Source of the DNA: JANQKX01 sp039028695
Lineage (GTDB): Bacteria > Pseudomonadota > Alphaproteobacteria > Kiloniellales > Kiloniellaceae
Direction of reading: 5' to 3'
DNA length: 44,986 nucleotides
NCBI GenBank assembly: GCA_039028695.1
Contig: JBCCHN010000034.1
Coordinates: 1-44,986, forward strand
A program made the translations under genes and the position numbers. A model generated the notes under the pieces. That model was not told where the DNA came from, made no database searches, and saw nothing but the letters and a program-made list of their open reading frames with translations. This document shows positions 35,090-43,718 of this stretch, piece by piece; the stretch's first letter is position 1; every line of letters begins with the position of its first letter.

Positions 35090-35272
35090 TTACGAGGCCG
35101 CCGATTTGGACATATGATTGATGTGAGGCTTCAGCTGGCACTTGCCCATAATTCCGTTTGGCGCCCGGAACGAGTTACGAAAGAAGCTCGCGATCGCGGC
35201 ACTTCGCAACTCATGAGCCCGCTTCATTAGTTTGATGGTATCGGGATCGCACGTGGATGAACTATGAGTCAT
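35090..35272 (-). CDS. Small hypothetical protein (60 residues)
   Basis: The ATG at 35272 (minus strand) has AAAGGA eight bases upstream, a good ribosome binding site, which is why I accept it in a gene-poor region. The middle is a basic amphipathic helix (IKLMKRAHELRSAAIASFFRN), resembling the short helix-rich small proteins common in alphaproteobacteria. The rest is polar and probably disordered. Function is unknown and I cannot name the family. No operon partner is evident. Confidence 0.45.
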   Translation of the reverse strand: MTHSSSTCDPDTIKLMKRAHELRSAAIASFFRNSFRAPNGIMGKCQLKPHINHMSKSAAS

Positions 35273-35289
35273 GGCTCGAGTCCTTTGAT

Positions 35290-35760
35290 GTGATGAGTTC
35301 AAGGGCAAAAGATTCTCTGCCGTGCCGATTACCCGGAAAGCCAAAACGTCCTACGCCCACTCAAGGGACCACTGCGAGATCATATCGACTGGCTCGACTC
35401 TCGGCTGGCAGGAGGCCGGTCAGGTGTCCGTCTGCGATCAGCAGGCTAAGGCCAAAGGGCTCTCGGACATTTCTCTTTTCGTAGGTAAGGCGGCCCTGGT
35501 GCCCTTACGATGGGCGCAAGGGCCGCCAATACACCCAAACCTGTTTGGTCTGGGACCCGGCTGTCACCGCGTTGCTGGCATCAGCATGTAGCTCGGCAAA
35601 TAAAAGGTGGAAGTCACCGCTTGCTGCTCGGGGGTGGGAGTTTCCATCAGTCGGAAGGTCCTCAAACCGAAACGCCCATGCCCTGTGCGGGTGGGCAGCC
35701 GGCTCGGCTCACCGATGCCGGGGTGCAGATGAATTGCGGTATAGCAGTACATAGCAACAC
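35290..35760 (+). pseudogene. Possible decayed transposase remnant
   Basis: Reading across frames on the plus strand gives fragments such as PLRDHIDWLDSRLAG, then KAALVP in one frame and YDGRKGRQ in the next. These recall the mid-region helix and the AALVGxAPY...GxxKGRR block of DEDD (IS110-type) transposases. There are several frame changes and stop codons, and no ends can be recognised. The match is weak; it may be unrelated decayed coding DNA. Confidence 0.22.
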
Positions 35761-36030
35761 TCCCTTCAAAGTCTGTTCAACTGATGGAACCATTTCCATC
35801 GCCATAAAGATGTGAGGAGCGCCGATTTCAGGGTGATTGCCGAAAGATTAACTCGCGTTAATGACAAGCCGCGGCGACTGCTTGGCTGCTCGCCTGAGTT
35901 GACTCATTGCAAATCGGAATTCAGTCGTGCATGGGAGAATTTCGACTCTTTAACTGATGGGCAAGGTCAATGTAACTCGAATGCCTTATTTCGGGTAAGA
36001 GCAAAACTTTCGCTGATGAGGCTAAAACCC

Positions 36031-36108
36031 ATGAATACCTTTAACACTGTTGGGCTTTCTTTCATCGCAGCCCTTGGCCTTTTGACCGTCGCGATTTACC
36101 TCACTTGA
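36031..36108 (+). CDS. Candidate 25-residue single-span membrane microprotein
   Basis: ATG 36031 is preceded by TGAGG nine bases upstream. It encodes 25 residues: a short polar N-terminus (NTFNT) and one hydrophobic helix (VGLSFIAALGLLTVAIYL) ending in a stop. Size and composition fit a single-span microprotein, but so short a frame can arise by chance. The surrounding 35.8-36.25 kb has no other gene. Confidence 0.25.
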   Translation: MNTFNTVGLSFIAALGLLTVAIYLT

Positions 36109-36255
36109 GGGAACGCTATTCGCGATAATTCATTGGTATTGAATCCGGGTGACTGAAACTTTGGTAGGTAGCCTTTTTGGTGCTGATGTTCATTGACTCT
36201 AACAGCCCGCCAGCTAGCTTGATTCGCCTCTGGGCCTTTCACTACCAACCGAAAT

Positions 36256-37626
36256 TCAACCGTTCGCATCATAAAGGTAGAGTCTATCGCCCGAGAGAGT
36301 CGCCCTGGTCCACTTTTCAAAATCGGTCGATGTCATACTCCCCCAGTCGGGCGTATCCACCACCTGGGCCTGCCCTATGCGTTTTCCAATTTCGCTGATG
36401 GTTTTGGCTCGGCTGCAACGCTCCAAGTTATAGCGCGACAGAAACTCGGGCAGATTACCAGCTTCCTGGGCAAGGGCTTCGATTGCCAGCGCATCTTCCA
36501 ATGCTTTGGTCGCGCCACTTGCGGTATGTGGTCTGGTCATGGTTCCTGCATCGCCGATCAAAAGGACTCGGTCGCTGACATAGGTATCAACCACGCTGTC
36601 ATAGATCGGTTGGATCGACAGGTCTTGGCGGCGGGAATGTCCGATCAACTCAGCGACGGCGGGGGGGAAATGCGAAGCCAATAGCGACTGCAGCTCTGCA
36701 AAAACCTCAACTGTAATGGAACCCGGGGGCTCGGATTCGATCCCATTGAGCGTTAGCGCGCGTGGGCAAGGCGCGTAGATTCCCCAGTTTACTCGTCGAA
36801 AGCCTGGAGTGTTGCTGCCATCGAACTCCGGGATCATGTACAAGACACTGTGCCCGCCCGGAAAGGGCACGGTCAACCAGGCAGCATCGCAGTCGAGAGC
36901 CTTGATCAAGCTCGTATCATGAAGTTCGGCTTCAGGGTAATTGCCGCGCCAGAGGATGTAATCTGCAAATATTGGCTCCGCCTCTGGGTGCAATTCCTTG
37001 CGCACGGCTGAGTGATAGCCATCGGCACCGACCAGGAAGTCGAACTGTCGCTCCATGCCATCAGAGAAATGGGCGATTATGGCATCATTGGTTTTTTCAA
37101 AGGCACCAAGCGCCTTGCCTTCATGATAATTTGCGTCGGGCACAAGCTTTCTGAGCGCTGTCCATAGATTGCCCCAATTATTCGCGATTGCCAGAGTTGG
37201 TTGCGTCCAAAGTCGGCGACCCTGCCTTGACCCGTCGGGAAACTGCCACCATCGCGTCTTTACGTCACAGTAATGGTAATCGCTCGGCAGGTACGCTTTG
37301 GCGGTTAGCTCGTCACGCAACTGCCCCGGAATTGCAATACCGGAACCGCGGTCTTTTAGTCCGTGCGATGAGCGTTCAAAAACCTCAACATGGCAACCAC
37401 TGCGCAACAAAGCCGCGGCTGCCGCGCAGCCGGAAATGCTGCCTCCGATGATTCCGACCCTTTGTCCCTTGATCGATATAGCTGGGTCCCCCGAGTATCT
37501 GCGATACCGAGATCTAACATATTTGGCCTGTATGGTCCGTTTAGTCGCGAGACACGGAACCAGATCATGGTAGCTTTTCTCTTGGTATTTCGTAAGGGGT
37601 CTGGTGTTTACATCGCTCAGGACCAT
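36256..37626 (-). CDS. FAD-dependent aromatic-ring-type monooxygenase
   Basis: About 456 residues from the ATG at 37626, which has GGAG five bases upstream. The same frame stays open to 37932 but would run into the divergent bhcB gene. The FAD Rossmann motif is VGIIGGSISGCAAAAALLRSG, then DG motif LVGADGYHSAVRKELHP, and the second FAD motif VLLIGDAGTMTRPHTASGATKALEDA. The ARPHxxxGxTKALxDA-like wording resembles 2,6-dihydroxypyridine 3-monooxygenase-type enzymes. An N-terminal ~50-residue polar extension precedes the FAD domain. Substrate unknown. Only 60 bases separate its start from bhcB, so the two genes may share a promoter region. Confidence 0.82.
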   Translation of the reverse strand: MVLSDVNTRPLTKYQEKSYHDLVPCLATKRTIQAKYVRSRYRRYSGDPAISIKGQRVGIIGGSISGCAAAAALLRSGCHVEVFERSSHGLKDRGSGIAIPGQLRDELTAKAYLPSDYHYCDVKTRWWQFPDGSRQGRRLWTQPTLAIANNWGNLWTALRKLVPDANYHEGKALGAFEKTNDAIIAHFSDGMERQFDFLVGADGYHSAVRKELHPEAEPIFADYILWRGNYPEAELHDTSLIKALDCDAAWLTVPFPGGHSVLYMIPEFDGSNTPGFRRVNWGIYAPCPRALTLNGIESEPPGSITVEVFAELQSLLASHFPPAVAELIGHSRRQDLSIQPIYDSVVDTYVSDRVLLIGDAGTMTRPHTASGATKALEDALAIEALAQEAGNLPEFLSRYNLERCSRAKTISEIGKRIGQAQVVDTPDWGSMTSTDFEKWTRATLSGDRLYLYDANG

Positions 37627-37686
37627 TATCGCTCCACCAACGGCCCTGTCACCAAAGTGGCTGCGTGACCAAGGGGTCTTTAAAGC

Positions 37687-38663
37687 ATGACCACAATTCC
37701 AACTTTTGAAGATGTTGAAATCGCCCACGAGCGCATCGGGCCTCACGTTCATCGGACGCCCAGCCTGACCAGCAGCTACTTCAACGACCGGACGGGCGCT
37801 GAGCTTTTCTTTAGCTGTGAAAACATCCAAAAGGTCGGTGCTTTTAAGGCGCGGGGTGCGAGCAACGCGGTTTTCGGCTTGAGCCATGAGGCTACCGCCA
37901 ATGGTGTCGCGACCCACAGCTCGGGAAACCACGGTTCATTGCTGAGTTTTGCAGCCGACCGATGGGGCATCAAGGCGACTGTTTTGATGCCACGCACCGC
38001 ACCACAGGCTAAAAAAGACGCCTTTAGTGGGTACGGGGGCGCCGTGGTTGAATGTGAGCCCGGCATCTCTTCCCGTGAAGCGGTTTTTGCCGAGGTTGTG
38101 GCAGAAACTGGGGCGGACTTTGTACACCCGTATCATGACTCGCGTGTCGTCTCCGGACAGGCGACCTGTTCCAAGGAGATGGTCAAGGAAATTGGGTCAT
38201 TCGACGCGCTGGTGGCGCCCATTGGTGGCGGTGGAATGATCTCCGGCGCGTGCCTGACGCTCTCCACCGTCGCGCTCAAGACAAGAATCTACGCTGCCGA
38301 GCCGAAAAATGCGGACGACGCCTATCGTTCCTTTATGGCCAGTCACATTATCGCCGACGGTGCGCCGCAGACGGTGGCCGACGGCTTGAAGGTACCTTTG
38401 AAGGAATTTACCTGGCATTTCGTTTCCAACTTTGTCACCGATATTCTTCTGGCAACGGAAGAAGAGATCGTCGAATCTATGTATATCGTCTGGCAGCGGC
38501 TAAAAGTTGTCGTGGAGCCGTCGAGTGCGGTTGCTTTGCCGCGGTGCTGAAAAATCCAGCCATTTTCGCCGGACAAAGGGTGGGCATTATCTTCACCGGC
38601 GGCAACTTAGACCTCAAAGCCCCACCATGGTCGAACGAGAAAGATAGGGAGTGCCGTACATGA
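37687..38663 (+). pseudogene. bhcB: beta-Hydroxyaspartate dehydratase BhcB-like (PLP), one-base frameshift near the C-terminus
   Basis: Threonine/serine dehydratase fold: PLP lysine in KVGAFKARGASN (residues ~51-62), SSGNHGSLLSFAA, and the phosphate loop IGGGGMISGACL. The uninterrupted frame ends early at 38550 (287 codons, ..SSAVALPRC). One base is missing at about 38536-38540: restoring it continues as AAVLKNPAIFAGQRVGIIFTGGNLDL, the normal family C-terminus, to a TGA at 38661-38663 that overlaps the next ATG (38660). The restored length of ~325 residues is standard. With the bhcC-like gene coupled behind it and bhcD remnants next, I assign it to the beta-hydroxyaspartate cycle (dehydration/deamination of beta-hydroxyaspartate to iminosuccinate). 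It could be a true pseudogene or a sequencing error. Confidence 0.8.
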
Positions 38664-39823
38664 GTACCCTTTCGAAGGTTGCTGACTTTGAGGTGGGCTA
38701 TGACATCCCCGCGGCCGTCGGCATGGATGAGGCCGACATTCAAACACCGTGTCTGATTCTGGATCTGGATGCGCTGGAGCGAAACATCGTCAAGATGGGC
38801 CAGGTGGCCAAGACTATGGGCGTTCGCCATCGGGTGCACGGCAAAATGCACAAGTCGGTAGATGTGGCCTTACTGCAAGAGAAGTTGGGAGGCTCCTGCG
38901 GTGTATGCTGCCAAAAGGTCAGCGAGGCCGAGGCCTTCGTCCGGGGCGGTATAAAGGATGTTCTGGTTTCCAACCAGGTTCGTGATGCCGTAAAGATCGA
39001 TCGATTGGCGCGCCTGCCCAATTTGGGTGCCCGGGTCATCGTCTGCGTTGATGACATAGACAACGTGGCGGAGTTGTCCGGCGCCGCGGAGAAAAACGGC
39101 ACGGCCATCGAATGCTTGGTTGAGATCGATTGCGGAGCCGGGCGTTGCGGGGTCACCACGACCGGCGAGGTTTTGGCGATTGCCAACGCAATTGCCGCGG
39201 CGCCGGGATTGAAATTTTCCGGTATTCAGGCCTATCAAGGGGCCATGCAGCACCTGGACAGCTACCAGGAGCGCAAGGAGAAAATCGACATCGCCGTGGC
39301 GATGGCACGCGAGGCGGTTGAGGCGCTGAAAAAAAGTGGTTACGAGAGTGATATTATCGGTGGTGGCGGCACGGGTAGTTACTATTTTGAAGGAAATTCC
39401 GGCGTATACAACGAGCTGCAGTGCGGCTCTTATGCCTTTATGGATGCGGACTATGGGCGCATTCTGGATAAAGACGGTAATCGGATCGATGAGGGTGAAT
39501 GGGAAAATGCTCTGTTCATCCTGACCTCGGTTATGAGCCACGCCAGGGTTGATCAGGCAGTTTGCGACGCAGGTCTGAAAGTCCAGTCCGTAGATAGCGG
39601 TCTGCCGGTCGTTTACGGCCGTAAGGACGTGACCTTCATGGAGTGTTCCGACGAGCACGGGGTGATCGCCGATCCGGACGGCGTGCTGAAGGTCAATGAC
39701 AAGCTAAAGCTGGTGCCCGGCCACTGCGACCCCACCTGCAACCTGCATGACTGGTACGTGGGCGTTCGCAATGGCAAGGTAGAGACAGTGTGGCCGGTCT
39801 CCGCGCGTGGCCGGGCCTATTAG
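38660..39823 (+). CDS. bhcC: beta-Hydroxyaspartate aldolase BhcC-like (D-threonine aldolase family)
   Basis: 387 residues from the ATG at 38660, which overlaps the restored bhcB stop (ATGA); a GTG at 38651 is possible. It has an alanine-racemase-like N-terminal barrel with the PLP lysine in RVHGKMHKS (residues ~55-63), barrel strands such as VLVSNQV and CLVEIDCGAGRCGV, GSYYFEGNSGVYNELQCGSYAFMD, and the C-terminal metal-binding HCDPTCNLHDW. Family members split or form beta-hydroxy-amino acids. With bhcB and bhcD neighbours, the expected reaction is glycine plus glyoxylate to (2R,3S)-beta-hydroxyaspartate. 3-Hydroxy-D-aspartate aldolase is the alternative. The frame is intact, unlike both neighbours. 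Confidence 0.85.
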   Translation: MSTLSKVADFEVGYDIPAAVGMDEADIQTPCLILDLDALERNIVKMGQVAKTMGVRHRVHGKMHKSVDVALLQEKLGGSCGVCCQKVSEAEAFVRGGIKDVLVSNQVRDAVKIDRLARLPNLGARVIVCVDDIDNVAELSGAAEKNGTAIECLVEIDCGAGRCGVTTTGEVLAIANAIAAAPGLKFSGIQAYQGAMQHLDSYQERKEKIDIAVAMAREAVEALKKSGYESDIIGGGGTGSYYFEGNSGVYNELQCGSYAFMDADYGRILDKDGNRIDEGEWENALFILTSVMSHARVDQAVCDAGLKVQSVDSGLPVVYGRKDVTFMECSDEHGVIADPDGVLKVNDKLKLVPGHCDPTCNLHDWYVGVRNGKVETVWPVSARGRAY

Positions 39824-39852
39824 GCGCAACCAGCCAATAGATCCAAATAACC

Positions 39853-40417
39853 TTGAATCGATCAGGCGGGGTCCATTATGAGGGGCCTTGGGATGAAAGG
39901 GGGACGGATTTTGGGTATATCGTAACTGAGGCAGATTGCGGTAAGCTTGTCTCCCAAGAGAGCGCTAACCATGCCGTCGAGGCGGTCTTTGCGGCCATGG
40001 CCAGCGGGGATGCCTATAACTTACCGGTCGTGCGCGAGAGCAGTGATTATGCGGATGCGCTCTATGGATTTAGTTGGGCTCCGATCGGTCAGGGCATTTA
40101 CTGGGTCTTAAGTCCGGCGGATATTGGCCGAATAGCATGTCCCGTTGGCTCACCAACCATCAGTCTGCCATTCAGTTGCGCGCCGCCATCAAACAGGGCA
40201 GCATCGAGCGTTCGGTGGTCTGGAATCCCCGCCCTGAGATGGTGGAGCGGGTGAAAAGCCTCGCCGAGGAGATCGGCATCGACTCCGAGGCCGGAGCAGT
40301 GACGCAGAAATTACTTTGTTTGACGGGACAGGCGTAGGGTTGCAGGATCTGGCTATGGCCTCCGTCGCTTTAGAGTCTGCCAAGTCCCAAGGGCGGGCCA
40401 TTGAGGTCAAGCTGTAG
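39853..40417 (+). pseudogene. bhcD: Decayed iminosuccinate reductase (BhcD, ornithine-cyclodeaminase family)
   Basis: Three fragments in different frames line up in order along an ornithine-cyclodeaminase/BhcD protein. Fragment 1 (about 39919-40074) is IVTEADCGKLVSQ, AVEAVFAAMASGDAYNLPVVRE, DALYGF. Fragment 2 (about 40104-40300, another frame) is LKSGGYWP, RWLTNHQS, then directly QLRAAIKQGSIERSVVWNPRPE, with the segment between missing. Fragment 3 (40319-40417, third frame) is FDGTGVGLQDLAMASVALESA. About 165 codons remain of the ~315 expected, so two internal deletions plus frameshifts are needed. This cannot be a simple sequencing error. It follows bhcC by ~30 bases, matching the known bhcB-bhcC-bhcD order. 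Confidence 0.72.
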
Positions 40418-40447
40418 CACTTGGGGTGTTTGATTAAGGATGGGACC

Positions 40448-40852
40448 ATGTACGAGAATATTGTTGTCGCTCTTGGATTGGGCCACGGTCACGGCTCGAC
40501 GTCGTTCGACCTAGCTCGGCGGCTTAAATCACCAGGCGGAAAAATCACGGCCGTTCATGTTCTCGAGCCGGTCCCCGGTTTTGTTAAGTATTACATTCCG
40601 GTCGATCATGCCGATGCTGCTGAAAAAGCGGCCAAGGAACAAATGAGCAAGCGTATCGGTGATGCAAATGACGTAGAGCTGGTGACCCTCTCTGGCAATC
40701 CCGGAATTGCCTTGATCGAGTTTGCGGAAGCCTCGAAAGCCGATTGCATCATTGTGGGCTCCCATAAGCCTGAATTGAGCGACTACCTTCTGGGCTCCAC
40801 CGCCGCCCGCGTGGTCCGCCATGCACCCTGCTCGGTTCATGTATTGAGGTAG
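40448..40852 (+). CDS. Universal stress protein (UspA family)
   Basis: 134 residues from ATG 40448 with AAGGAT upstream. Typical Usp layout: N-terminal strand NIVVALGLGHG, a helix (FDLARRLKSPG), KITAVHVLEPVP, then GNPGIALIEFAEASKADCIIVGSHKPELSDYLLGSTAARVVRHAPCSVHVLR. The C-terminal GS(H)-x9-G-(S/T)-T-x-R-V-V block is the nucleotide-binding signature. Its role is probably stress adaptation or regulation of neighbouring metabolism. It sits just after the bhcD remnant and appears intact. Confidence 0.88.
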   Translation: MYENIVVALGLGHGHGSTSFDLARRLKSPGGKITAVHVLEPVPGFVKYYIPVDHADAAEKAAKEQMSKRIGDANDVELVTLSGNPGIALIEFAEASKADCIIVGSHKPELSDYLLGSTAARVVRHAPCSVHVLR

Positions 40853-41042
40853 GATGTAGGGAGCCACGATGACAGCCAATCGATGGTGAGGACATCTCAT
40901 ATCAATAAATGCGCGTAAAAGTTTAATTTATGTAATTTAGCATTCTTATAGAGATGTATTTTGCTGCCTTTAGCCTGTCTTGCATGGCATGGCATAATCA
41001 AATCTTACTGGCCTCAGGTGTCCGTCGAAATCCAGGCCACTT

Positions 41043-41213
41043 GACACCAACGAAAAGTTCCATCTGGCTATTGCGCATGCCGGTTGGAGTCGTCATTTGG
41101 TTCGCCGAATGGAAGGATGGCTGACGGGGTTCTGGCGTTTGGGCTACAGTCGGCCGGATCAGTGTTTTGGCGAAAGCATGAAATGGGCGGTTAACGAGCC
41201 GGCCGCGGAATGA
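41043..41213 (+). pseudogene. Possible remnant of a GntR/FCD regulator C-terminus
   Basis: The frame reads TNEKFHLAIAHAGWSRHLVRRMEGWL...FWRLGYSRPD and stops at TGA 41211-41213, eleven bases before ald. NEKFHLAIA followed by a hydrophobic helix resembles the metal-binding helix of FCD domains. No start or DNA-binding domain is present upstream. It may be what is left of a regulator of ald or of the bhc genes. The assignment is weak because the fragment is short. Confidence 0.3.
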
Positions 41214-41223
41214 GGAGAGAGCA

Positions 41224-42339
41224 ATGCTAATTGGAGTACCAAAGGAAATTAAGAACCATGAGTACCGAGTCGGCTTGACCCCGGAATCCGTGGCTGAGCT
41301 GTCGGGCCGTGGCCATAAGGTTATTGTCGAGACGGCAGCCGGCGCGGGAATCGGCGCTCTAGACGAGGCCTATCAAGCGGCCGGCGCCGAAGTGCTCGGC
41401 TCGGCCGCCGAGATCTTTGCCCAGGCCGACATGATCGTCAAAGTTAAGGAGCCCCAGGCCGTTGAGCGGGCTATGCTCCGTGAAGGTCAGATCCTTTACA
41501 CCTATCTCCACCTGGCGCCCGACCCCGAGCAGACCAAGGATTTGGTGGCCTCGGGCGCGGTTTGTATTGCCTATGAAACGGTGACGGATTCCAATGGCGG
41601 CCTGCCCCTGCTCAAACCCATGAGCCAAGTGGCGGGGCGCATGTCCATTCAGGCCGGCGCGGCTGCGTTGGAAAAGGCCCATGGTGGCCGTGGGGTACTG
41701 CTCGGCGGCGTGCCCGGTGTGGCGCCGGGCAAGGTCGTGGTCATCGGTGGCGGTGTTGTGGGTTTCAACGCTGCTCAGATGGCCGTTGGCAACCATGCGG
41801 ATGTGACTATCCTGGATCGCAATCCGGCGGCTCTCGAGCGTTTGGAAAACCACTTCGAGGCTTCGGCTAAGGTCATTTACTCGACCAAGGCGACCTTGGA
41901 AAAGCTCGTGGCCGAGGCAGATCTGGTGGTCGGCGCTGTATTGATCCCTGGTGCGGCCGCGCCCAAGTTGGTCACTCGCGAAATGCTGGCCACCATGCAG
42001 GACGGCGCCGTAATCGTGGACGTCGCCATCGACCAGGGTGGCTGCTTTGAAACGTCCAAGGCGACCACCCACCAGGACCCCACCTATGTGGTGGACGGCG
42101 TGGTTCACTACTGTGTCGCCAACATGCCGGGCGCCGTGGCGCGGACTTCAACCTATGCCTTGAACAACGTCACCCTCGAACACGCAGTTGCCATCGCGGA
42201 TAAGGGCTGGAAAACGGCTTTGAGCAAAAACGCTCACCTCATGGCCGGCTTGAATGTCTGCGAGGGTAAGGTGACTTACCAGGCCGTCGCCGACGACCTT
42301 GGCTACAGCTATACTCCAGCGCAAGACCTTCTGTCGTAG
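41224..42339 (+). CDS. ald: Alanine dehydrogenase
   Basis: 371 residues. N-terminal GVPKEIKNHEYRVGLTPESVAEL, substrate block VKVKEPQAVE, LHLAPDPEQTKDL, catalytic-region PLLKPMSQVAGRMSIQAGAAALEKAHGGRGVLLGGVPGV, NAD loop VVVIGGGVVGFNAA, and C-terminal NMPGAVARTSTYALNN are all typical of Ald. It catalyses reversible NAD-dependent deamination of L-alanine to pyruvate; some Ald enzymes also reductively aminate glyoxylate to glycine, which would fit the neighbouring glycine/glyoxylate genes. GAGGAGAG lies just upstream of the ATG. A strong terminator follows. Confidence 0.96.
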   Translation: MLIGVPKEIKNHEYRVGLTPESVAELSGRGHKVIVETAAGAGIGALDEAYQAAGAEVLGSAAEIFAQADMIVKVKEPQAVERAMLREGQILYTYLHLAPDPEQTKDLVASGAVCIAYETVTDSNGGLPLLKPMSQVAGRMSIQAGAAALEKAHGGRGVLLGGVPGVAPGKVVVIGGGVVGFNAAQMAVGNHADVTILDRNPAALERLENHFEASAKVIYSTKATLEKLVAEADLVVGAVLIPGAAAPKLVTREMLATMQDGAVIVDVAIDQGGCFETSKATTHQDPTYVVDGVVHYCVANMPGAVARTSTYALNNVTLEHAVAIADKGWKTALSKNAHLMAGLNVCEGKVTYQAVADDLGYSYTPAQDLLS

Positions 42340-42342
42340 GCA

Positions 42343-42413
42343 AGGGAGTTTGACAAGGTGTGCTTTCTTGCAGAAGAAGCGCACCTTGTCGTTCCCTCAG
42401 TTTGCAATTTTTT
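42343..42413. terminator. Bidirectional terminator between ald and acyl-CoA dehydrogenase
   Basis: The inner stem pairs GACAAGGTG-T-GC-TTTCTT (42352-42369) with AAGAAGC-GCACCTTGTC (42374-42390), with a four-base GCAG loop, one G-T pair and one bulged T. Outer bases AGGGA (42343-42347) and TCCCT (42393-42397) can also pair. A T-run at 42408-42413 serves the plus-strand transcript. The convergent gene's end at 42431 lies just beyond, so it likely stops both. Confidence 0.78.
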
Positions 42414-42430
42414 GCGTTCAAAAAATCCGG

Positions 42431-43588
42431 TCAGTATGATCGGGGCAGGCCCAGCACATGTTCGGCGATATAGCTGAGCACCAGATTGGTTGAAATGGGG
42501 GCAACCTGGTAAAGGCGGGTTTCCCGATATTTGCGTTCGATATCGAATTCTTCTGCAAAGCCGAAACCACCATGGGTTTGGAGACAGGCCTCGGCGGCGG
42601 CCCATGAAGCGTCGGCGCACAAGAGCTTGGCCAAGTTGGCCTCCTCACCAGGATTTTCTCCCCCGTCAAAAAGACGAAGCGCCTCCCGCAACATCAGCTC
42701 GGCGGCGCGCATCTGGCTGTAGGCGCGAGCGATGGGAAACTGTATACCCTGATTTTTCCCAATGGGCCGCCCGAAAACCGAGCGCTCGCCAGCATAAGCG
42801 GTTGCCTTTTCAATGAACCACTTTGCATCGCCGATGCATTCCGCGGCCACTAACATACGCTCTGCGTTGAGGCCCGAAAGGATATAGCGAAAACCCTCAC
42901 CTTCCTGGCCGACCAGGTTCCCCGCCGGAACCGGGACGTCGTCGAAGAAAACCTCGGTGGTAGCATGGTTCATCATGGTGCGGATGGGCCGGATGGTCAG
43001 ACCCTCGGCCAAGGCATCGCACATATCCACCAACAGCACCGACAGGCCGTCCGTTTTCTTGGCGACCCGTTCCCTAGGTGTGGTGCGGCAGAGCAGCAGC
43101 ATGAGGTCCGAATGTTCTGCCCGAGAGGTCCAAATTTTTTGCCCGGAGACGAAATAGCGATCCCCATCGCGTCGGGCCGTTGTTCGCAAGGAGGTGGTGT
43201 CGGTACCGCTTTCCGGTTCGGTCACGCCAAAGGCTTGCAGACGTAAGCGACCGTCGGCGATACCAGGCAAATACTTTTGTTTTTGAGCCTCGGACCCAAA
43301 GCGCAGCACTGTGCCCATAGTATACATCTGGGCATGGCAGCTGGCCGCGTTACAGCCCGCGCGATGGATTTCCTCCAGAATAGCCGCGCCCGCGGAAAGG
43401 GGTAGGCCCGAGCCACCGTAGGTTTCGGGTATAAGGGCTCCCAAAAAGCCGGCCTGGGTGAGGGCCTGGACAAATGCCTTGGGATAGGCTTGCTCGCGGT
43501 CACATTGGCGCCAATAAGACCCAGGATAGCCGCTGCAAAGCTGGCGCACCGCCTGACGAATGTCCTCATGATCCAGTTGGTAGGTCAT
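42431..43588 (-). CDS. Acyl-CoA dehydrogenase family protein
   Basis: 385 residues, full length. Seen in order: N-terminal helical domain (YQLDHEDIRQAVRQLC), FLGALIPETYGGSGLPLSAGAAILEEIHRAG, the FAD/substrate block LQAFGVTEPESGTDTTSLRTTARRDGDRYFVSGQKIWTSRAEHSDLMLLL, VGQEGEGFRYILSGLNAERMLVAAECIG, and the C-terminal FAD-dimer block QTHGGFGFAEEFDIERKYRETRLYQVAPISTN. It introduces a 2,3 double bond in an acyl-CoA and passes electrons to ETF. Divergent from the enoyl-CoA hydratase gene (130-base gap), so the two may act in one short-chain or branched-chain acyl-CoA pathway. Confidence 0.94.
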   Translation of the reverse strand: MTYQLDHEDIRQAVRQLCSGYPGSYWRQCDREQAYPKAFVQALTQAGFLGALIPETYGGSGLPLSAGAAILEEIHRAGCNAASCHAQMYTMGTVLRFGSEAQKQKYLPGIADGRLRLQAFGVTEPESGTDTTSLRTTARRDGDRYFVSGQKIWTSRAEHSDLMLLLCRTTPRERVAKKTDGLSVLLVDMCDALAEGLTIRPIRTMMNHATTEVFFDDVPVPAGNLVGQEGEGFRYILSGLNAERMLVAAECIGDAKWFIEKATAYAGERSVFGRPIGKNQGIQFPIARAYSQMRAAELMLREALRLFDGGENPGEEANLAKLLCADASWAAAEACLQTHGGFGFAEEFDIERKYRETRLYQVAPISTNLVLSYIAEHVLGLPRSY

Positions 43589-43718
43589 CTTTGCTCTCGC
43601 ATTGCGCGCCTAGGACTTTTTATTTTAGTCTCCACCTCTTCGGCAAGGCTTCTTGTCGGTAGGCAGGACTAAGTGGTGAATACCGCGCTTTATATTACCT
43701 TGAGAACGGACTTTTGCG

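Noticed and set aside
37627..37932. N-terminal extension of the FAD monooxygenase frame up to 37932
   Set aside because: It would overlap the 5' end of bhcB on the other strand; the ATG at 37626 has a proper GGAG site and the extension has no family similarity.
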